Of a stretch of 64,000 bases of DNA, positions 58,254-64,000 are shown in pieces. Each line of letters starts with the position of its first letter. The stretch's first letter is position 1. This DNA comes from Lasiosphaeris hirsuta. Taxonomy: Eukaryota > Ascomycota > Sordariomycetes > Sordariales > Lasiosphaeriaceae. The position numbers and the translations under genes were made by a program. The notes beneath the pieces were generated by a model, which was not told the DNA's origin, ran no database searches, and saw only the letters and a list, made by a program, of their open reading frames with translations. Location of the stretch: assembly GCA_030549175.1 (NCBI GenBank), contig JAUKUA010000007.1, positions 2,728,001 through 2,792,000 on the forward strand, written 5' to 3'.

Positions 58254-59570
58254 ATGACGCTCCTCGGTCCCTTGACGACTACCTTCAAAGCTCCGTCAAG
58301 CTGTACCACGAACACGCCGCAGATATACCAGATAGTCACATCGAAGAAGTCTGAATATGTCCAAGGACCATTGTTCACAGCCGGATCCAACTGTTACCCG
58401 AATAATTATGACGCGTCGCCATCGAATTATTACTCACCCGGTTTCTGTCCTTTTGGGTACACAGCAGCATGCACCAGTCTTCACTCGGTGACAGAGACGG
58501 CACTTATCTGCTGCCCAACAGCCCTAAGTTACACTTGCCTTGCGAACGGTGCCCAGGCACCATATGGATGTACTACATCATTGAAGAATGCCGTGGCCGT
58601 TGTCGGCGTGACCATCGTTGAGGACGGCACCGCTGCTGGGACTACAACGGTGACCAAGTCGGACGGGGGCTTTGCGGCGCACAGTATTCAAGTTCGTTTC
58701 GGAGCATCAGATTCCTTTCCAGCCTTCACGGGGAATCCTGTGAGTAGAAAATGAATATCAATTAGTTGAACATAGCTCACCTTCCCATAGAACCCATCCG
58801 CAACGGCATCGCCGACAACAGCGATCAACTCTAACTCCGCTTCAACATCAGTCTCCCTCCCTACTCAAGTCATCCCCGCGGAAACAGAAACCCCAAATCC
58901 CAAATCGGGAATATCCACCGGCACAGCCGTTGGCATCGGCGTCGGCTCGGCTCTCGCCGCCGTCATTATTTCAGGCACAGTAGGGCTATTCTTCTTCCTC
59001 CGATGGCGGCGGAAACGCCATGCTCGCCCACCCGTACCGCCCAAAGAGCCAGGCATCGACCCGAGCATATTCGGAGGTCGTGCGAGCACATATGCGGGGA
59101 CGCTAAGGACGATGCGGACAACAACGGTGACGATACCGCCTGCGTATGAGCTGTCTGATGAGGTCTCGACGAAAGCGATGCCCACAAGCAAGAGCCAGAG
59201 GAGCGAGCATTGGAAGAGAGAACGGCAACTGCGCGAGGGGAGAGAGCAAGAAACGGGAGAGCGGGATGCTGAGTTGGAGAGCATAACTGTGCAAGAAAGG
59301 GGTAGGGAGAGGGCCAGTCAGTGGGTGGTGGCGGATGCCGAAGAGTTGGATGCGGGCGACGACGGAAAGATGAGAGCGGAGCTGGATGCTGGTGCGGTGC
59401 CGATGCCGCCGATGCCACCGCTGGAAAAGCCAGAGCCGTCACTAAGGTCGCCGTCGACGAGGCGAAACTCGCTGAGGACGATGGGGTCGATAGCGGAGTC
59501 ACAGATCAGTTCAGCTTGGACGGTGAGGAAAACGGATGGCAAGGGTGTGATGCCGACGCCGTGGATCTGA
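58254..59570 (+). CDS. Single-pass membrane protein with Cys-rich N-terminal domain
   Basis: Function unknown. Exons 58254-58739 and 58791-59570 with a 51-nt intron (GTGAGT to CATAG) give 421 residues. The start follows the family pattern LGPLTTTFKAPSSCT. About 100 residues rich in Cys, Tyr and Pro follow (SPGFCPFGYTAAC, ALICCPTALSYTC), then a Ser/Thr/Pro-rich stalk and a transmembrane helix at about 206-232 (STGTAVGIGVGSALAAVIIS). After it comes RWRRKRH and a long charged tail with PPVPPKEP. This layout is common among fungal surface proteins, often with no classical signal peptide. The basic residues after the helix predict an outside N-terminus. A sensor-like role is only a guess. Confidence 0.8.
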
Positions 59571-60301
59571 GATGGGTTGGATATAGACGGGTAAAAGGAA
59601 GGGCGACACTTGATTCTGGACGACACGACATATTTTGTTTATTTGGGTCACTATATAGGGGTTCATTGGGCTCGGAGGACGAAACTGGGATCCGGTAGGA
59701 AATGGCCACACGTTTGTTTACTTTGTTGGAGGCATAGCGGTGTTTTGGGATATTTGGGATTCATTCATATTCTTGTACATTTTTCGAAGAATCGAGGTTC
59801 TGAATGAGCTGTACTTGATAGACTTGAGACTAGGAGGTGTTTTTGTTAAGTCAGGCATCAAATGTAATAAAACGGCAGTGATAGCAAACTTGGAAGAACG
59901 CCTCGTGAGCAAGCCCCAACCCCGAGGTTGGGGGAGTGAGTGAAGCGGATGCATGAAAATCCAATTTTGACCTGAAAGCACCTACCTGCAGCCACCCGCC
60001 GCCGCCCGTCAGCCTGTGTGTGGGTGGTCGGGTTGTGTCACTGTGTGTAGTGGCTGAAGTGGGTCCCCACCGCAACGAGACACCCAACGGCTGCGCAGTG
60101 TTGGGCGCGGGCGGACAAGGCCAAAACCCTCAGCCTTGCTTAGAACCACGCACTGCAAAAAAACGACGGCTGCTACGCACATCGCATCGCGTCGCAATTT
60201 CTACACCGCACCCACGCCAAACGACGACGACCTACGACGGAATTTGCCACCGCAACCGCACTGAGCGGCCGAGCAAATAGTGCAGCAAAGTCGCGGCGAA
60301 A
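59571..60301. other. Spacer and promoter of the SmF gene
   Basis: No gene seen. It contains the 3' flank of the surface-protein gene and the SmF upstream region. Confidence 0.5.
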
Positions 60302-60722
60302 ATGAGCTTCGTCCCCGTCAACCCCCGCCCCTACCTCCAAGATCTCGTCAACAAGGACGTGATCGTGCGGCTCAAGTGGGGCGAGACCGAGTACAAGGGG
60401 AGGCTGGTGGCATGTGTTCCCTCTCCCTTTTCTTTTTTCTAGGCTTCCAAAGCCTTGGATGAAGACAGCAGAGGCTAATTCGTGTCGACACCGCGATAGA
60501 GCATCGACAGTTACATGAACGTGCAGCTGAGCAACACGGAAGAGTACATTGATCAGAAGCTCTCGGGCGCCCTAGGGCAGGTGTTGATACGGCATGTCCT
60601 TTTTCTTGGTGTTTGCATGCATCGGAAGTGCTGACTGGTGTATGTGGGATAGGTGCAACAACGTACTGTGGATCACAGCGGCGGATAAGGGAGAGAACGG
60701 GGATACCAAGATGGAGGGTTAA
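60302..60722 (+). CDS. Small nuclear ribonucleoprotein F (SmF)
   Basis: One of the seven Sm proteins that form the ring on U1, U2, U4 and U5 snRNAs in the spliceosome. Three exons are inferred: 60302-60409, 60500-60591 and 60653-60722, giving 89 residues. The Sm1 motif reads [17 protein letters not shown] joined to [10 protein letters not shown]; the Sm2 motif reads [11 protein letters not shown], both as expected for SmF. The joins are forced by these motifs, and both introns then start with GCATGT rather than GT: 60410-60499 (90 nt, ends GATAG) and 60592-60652 (61 nt, CTGAC branch, ends GATAG). No GT donor gives the conserved reading. Length matches SmF proteins of other eukaryotes. The gene converges on PRMT5, whose relatives methylate Sm proteins (SmB, D1, D3), though not SmF. 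Confidence 0.92.
60410..60499 (+). other. Inferred GC-AG intron 1 of SmF
   Basis: Donor GTG|GCATGT, acceptor GATAG|AGC, phase 0. It splits the Sm1 motif between RLV and SIDSYMN. Confidence 0.8.
60592..60652 (+). other. Inferred GC-AG intron 2 of SmF
   Basis: Donor ACG|GCATGT, acceptor GATAG|GTGC. It interrupts the Arg codon of LIRCNN after its second base. A CTGAC branch motif lies about 20 nt before the acceptor. Confidence 0.8.
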
Positions 60723-61059
60723 ACGAGTGCTTACGGGCAAGGAGAGATATTGAGACATTGGTCGCGTTTAACACCGCATGGATGGGGGACACCGTCGTAA
60801 ATACGGTCTGCTAGGAGTGGCACGGGCTGCTCGAGGATATTCTCCTGCCTGCAAAAAAAAATCACGATATGATGGGGATTAGATGTTGTCCTGGACCAAA
60901 AGAAGTCGGCGTTACGGTCATGTCATGACTACATGATGGGAACTTTTTACTACTTGCGCCCCCTCCTGAAACTGAAACTGGCCGGCGAACTAGGAAGCGG
61001 GGGACCAGCAAACAAAAGGCACCGACAGGTCCTTAACCTACGTTGTACGCAACCCCTTT
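60723..61059. other. Convergent 3' flanks of SmF and PRMT5
   Basis: About 340 bases of shared downstream sequence with no gene seen. Confidence 0.5.
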
Positions 61060-63605
61060 TCACATCAAACAGCCCACCTTACGGCTGCTGTGCATCTCCG
61101 ATCCGCCGACCTTGATCCGAGTCTTAGGACCGACCCAGGCATATGCCTCAACAATCCATTCGTACCAAACCTTTGTGTCGTCTGTCTGCCGCCACATGCT
61201 TACCTCCAGCTCCGAGTCTTGCGGGAAGTAGAGCGGGTTCTGAAGAGACTGTTAGTATTGCCCCTAGACAGGCCGCCTATTGTAAACTCACCTTGAGCGG
61301 GAAAAAAATGGGGAACCACGAAATCATGTCCTTGCTCTTGCGGTCAATCTGATCCGGCAAGATGCTGATCTCGACGGGCTCCTTTCCGGGAATCTGCGGC
61401 GCGTACAGCACTGACTCAAAGTAGCCCGCGAGTCCGTGGATGACGCCACGTGTGCGACACACAAACGTCAAGTGGCAGTGGCGCGCATTATGCTCGTTGG
61501 TGCCGCTCGATCCCGACATGCTGCCACCGCCGGGCGGCGTGTACTTGGCGGCCTGGCCGTACTCCTCGGTGAAGTCGTCTGCCCGAGACACTTCGACCGG
61601 GTGGGTAAACTCCCACGTCTGCTGGAATCGGGGATGGCCGGGCACCTTTTGCGACACGAAGTCAAGCGCGAATAGGCGGACGACCCACGGAATCTCAAAG
61701 GCGTTTGGGTCTGCCGCCAAGCGGGAACTGAGGTCCGCAAAGATGCGAGGCGTCGAGATTGGGCTCAGGTGCGCTGTGTACGAGTGCGGAATCGAGATGC
61801 CGTGAGGCCGGGAAATGTGTCGCTGGATGCCGTCGATACACTCTGGCGAAAGCTCATTGTCGCCAAAAGACCCCAAGAGCTCCGTCACAAGGATGTCCAC
61901 CTTGGTGGTTACATTATCGTAGCCCCTCGGCGTCGGGCCTTCCCACCCTCGCATATCCGTCTTGACTACCGTCACACGGCCACCCCAAACGAGCTTGTTC
62001 TGCCTCAAGAGATACACGTAGGCGTTCTGGTTCTTCTCTAGCGCCCAGAGCTGGATGGCCGTTCCGGTGCGCTCAGCAGCACGCAGCACGCGTGTGACGA
62101 GAGGCCCGCGGCCAGCGCCGGCGACTGCGACGATGAGTTCCGGGTTGGGATGCTCTTGGGATGGCACCGACGACGTCGGTTTCTTGAGCTTGGCCCACTC
62201 CAACATCGCCTCCGCAATGGCTTCTTCGTACTGGTTGTACTTCACAGGGTCGTTCTCAAACACCTCGTAAGTTGCGGACTCAAGGTTATCTGCGAGCGGT
62301 TGCAAAGGCGACTGAAGCCAATCCTGGAAGCTCACGAGAGCAGGACTCTCCATCGCCGAGTATGGTGGCTGCTGACGCTCCACGTGCTTGAGATAGGTGA
62401 CGAAGGGGTTTGTGGGTGGCATGTGCGGCTTGCGCCTCTCCTTAAGCGCCTGGGTTGCTTCAGTCAGAGAGGGAAACTCCATCTCCATCTCGCCCGGGGG
62501 ATCAATGAAGCTCTCGGCATCAGGGCCAATGTCCGAGAGAATCAACCACGGCGAATTCTTGAGCCGCATGTAGCGGTTGATCAGCTCCTGGTGGTGCCTG
62601 CTAAGGGTAGGGTACCCTGCTCGGTTCTCCTGAAAGGTCTTGTTGCTGATGGATAGGTAATGCAGGGGCTCGGCGAACCAGCGCTCTTGGAGATCCTTTT
62701 CAGGGATCCGTCGAGGCACACGAAGGGCTTTTGAGATATGAGTATGTACACATCGCGGATGACTGGGGGATGGGACAACATACCAACAAATAACCTAACC
62801 GAGTAGGTGCATACCGATCTTATGGTGTTCCAGCTATCCCACGAGCTAAATAGGTCAATCTCCTTTGGGGCGTTGGACTCGGCGTCTTTGGATTCGGCAA
62901 AAAGCGACGAAAGGGTCTCTGCGCTCTCCTCCAGGCCCGGCTCACGATACATGGGCATATGTACGATGAGATTGATGCGGCTTGCTACAAGGAGAGCTTC
63001 CTGGATTGCGCGGGCATACTGGTTGACAGCCCGGCCGCTCTCGTCCTGTCTCGGACCAGGGATGATAATGCTCCTAGCACCACAGAAACTGGCATATGCG
63101 AGTTCAAGATTCAAGACCTGGCGAGAAATACTGGAGATTTCGGGGTTAGATGAGCACAGGTCGATCCACGGGCTTGAGTAGGCAATGAGACTCCCGACGT
63201 AGCTGCTGGGGAAGTACGAGGTGTCGGCGTCAGTCAGGGTTGGCACAACAGGACCCGGCAGGGACAGGTTTGCCAGCTGGTTGTTGGTGAGGCTTCGTTC
63301 CTGAGCCCACTCCTCCCGCTCCTGGAGGAAGCTTCTGTACAATTCAACAACTCGCTCCCGGAAGTGCTGATTGGTGATGGGCGTTGTGACAAAGTGGAAC
63401 TACGGTGTTGTTAGTCGCAGTCGCAGTCGCAGTCGCGCGCGCATCTCGGCGACAGCGGCAGACCTACACCACTGTTCAGGACCTGGCCATACTGCCCATC
63501 AGTCAGCGTCTCGGAACGCGTCGAGTCGTGCTGGCCAATGTAAAAGCTGGGGCGCATCTCGAAATTATCCGACCCGGGATTGAGGTGCCCGTCCGACGCC
63601 ATCAT
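61060..63605 (-). CDS. Protein arginine N-methyltransferase 5 (PRMT5/Skb1/Hsl7)
   Basis: Type II enzyme making symmetric dimethylarginine on Sm proteins, histones and other targets; Skb1 and Hsl7 are the yeast relatives, with cell-cycle roles. Four exons are inferred on the minus strand: 63605-63468, 63399-62784, 62727-61292 and 61239-61060, giving 789 residues. Introns are 68, 56 and 52 nt with GT-AG ends. The N-terminal TIM-barrel-like half includes FHFVTTPITNQHF and ends in WNTIRSVCTYSVRLFVALRV, made by the second junction. The SAM motif VAGAGRG is at residues 453-459. The double-E loop is intact: Glu534 and Glu543 in ELLGSFGDNE. The C-terminal barrel ends with exon 4 (NPLYFPQDSELEVSMWRQ). 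Two ATGs, 63605 and 63602, are adjacent. Confidence 0.94.
63413..63436. repeat. (AGTCGC)4 hexanucleotide repeat inside PRMT5 intron 1
   Basis: Four perfect hexamers lie within the 68-nt first intron, just before the CTAAC branch region on the coding strand. They take up about a third of the intron. Confidence 0.85.
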
Positions 63606-64000
63606 CGTAGCTAAGGTATGTACGTTGCACTTCCCAAGGAAACACGAGGGCTTTGACTTTGCTGGGACCAGGAACCGTGGATCAGGGCGGGTGCAGTTGG
63701 CAGCTTTATTTTCTAGAACCGCAACACTGACTCTGGCTCAATGGTGTGGGGTTATATCCTCTCAGGCGACCATGGCTCAGCCCAAAGGAAAAATATGGGA
63801 TGGAACCGTCAGGTCAAGTACCGATGCAGGTGCTACGAGGCCATGGTGGTGGATAAGACGTGCACTCGAGGGCCTGCTTCAAAACACTAGCAGCAGCATC
63901 GCCAAATCAGAAGGTTCATGACACACATTTTGCCCTGCACACAAGCTGATTTGTCTGGGCGGACGGCATTTCCTTTTTACAAGGGGAAAAAAGTTAGGGT
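63606..64000. other. PRMT5 upstream region at the window end
   Basis: No supported gene. It probably holds the PRMT5 promoter. The window ends within this region. Confidence 0.5.

Noticed and set aside
62728..62783. Apparent frame break in PRMT5 between the two halves
   Set aside because: A 56-nt GTATGT intron joins the halves and recreates the expected RLFVALRVPRR sequence.
63991..64000. TTAGGG at the very end of the window, resembling the fungal telomere repeat
   Set aside because: A single copy only, next to an ordinary housekeeping gene; chance match.

Overview
This is nuclear DNA from a filamentous ascomycete, most likely a Sordariomycete. The evidence is compact genes with short introns (50-113 nt), branch points of CTGAC/CTAAC type, C-ending codon preference in genes, and fungal-type products such as Cox5, Gut2, Mch1, Rtp1, Ppm2 and a GPI-anchored surface protein. 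The exact species cannot be read from the sequence. No rRNA, tRNA, transposon ORF or CRISPR was recognised.

Layout. 0-6 kb: two plus-strand mitochondrial respiratory genes, cytochrome c oxidase subunit 5 and FAD-dependent glycerol-3-phosphate dehydrogenase. 6-17.1 kb: an 11-kb stretch with no convincing gene. It carries four long G/C homopolymer runs about 1 kb apart and ends in a strongly pyrimidine-rich block before an RGS-domain regulator of G-protein signalling. The frame of that gene stays open for 279 codons after its TAG stop. 21-35 kb (minus strand): a Ulp1-type SUMO protease, the mitochondrial phosphate carrier, the three-domain wybutosine enzyme Ppm2/Tyw4 and the Mch1 transporter. 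35-39 kb: an F-box protein whose coding end overlaps by 17 bp the coding end of a convergent MFS transporter containing a 15-nt microexon. 39-46 kb: mostly empty apart from a predicted GPI-anchored protein with three cysteine-bracketed repeats. 46-51.6 kb (minus): an AT-hook protein and the RNA polymerase II assembly factor Rtp1. 54-60 kb: a membrane-anchored histidine-phosphatase-like protein lacking key catalytic residues, and a single-pass surface protein. 60-63.6 kb: the spliceosomal protein SmF, convergent with the arginine methyltransferase PRMT5.

The genes are mostly independent housekeeping loci rather than a pathway cluster. Two loose themes appear: mitochondrial energy metabolism (cox5, gut2, phosphate carrier) and RNA handling (SmF, PRMT5 which methylates Sm proteins in other eukaryotes, Ppm2 for tRNA-Phe, Rtp1 for polymerase II assembly). 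No biosynthetic gene cluster, defence system or mobile element is visible.

The most unusual observations are: three inferred GC-AG introns, two of them being all the introns of SmF; the long in-frame extension beyond the RGS stop codon; the GPI-anchored repeat protein; the MFS microexon; and the catalytically degenerate phosphatase-like receptor. Exon structures were assembled by hand from splice signals, frame arithmetic and family motifs and have not been checked against transcripts.
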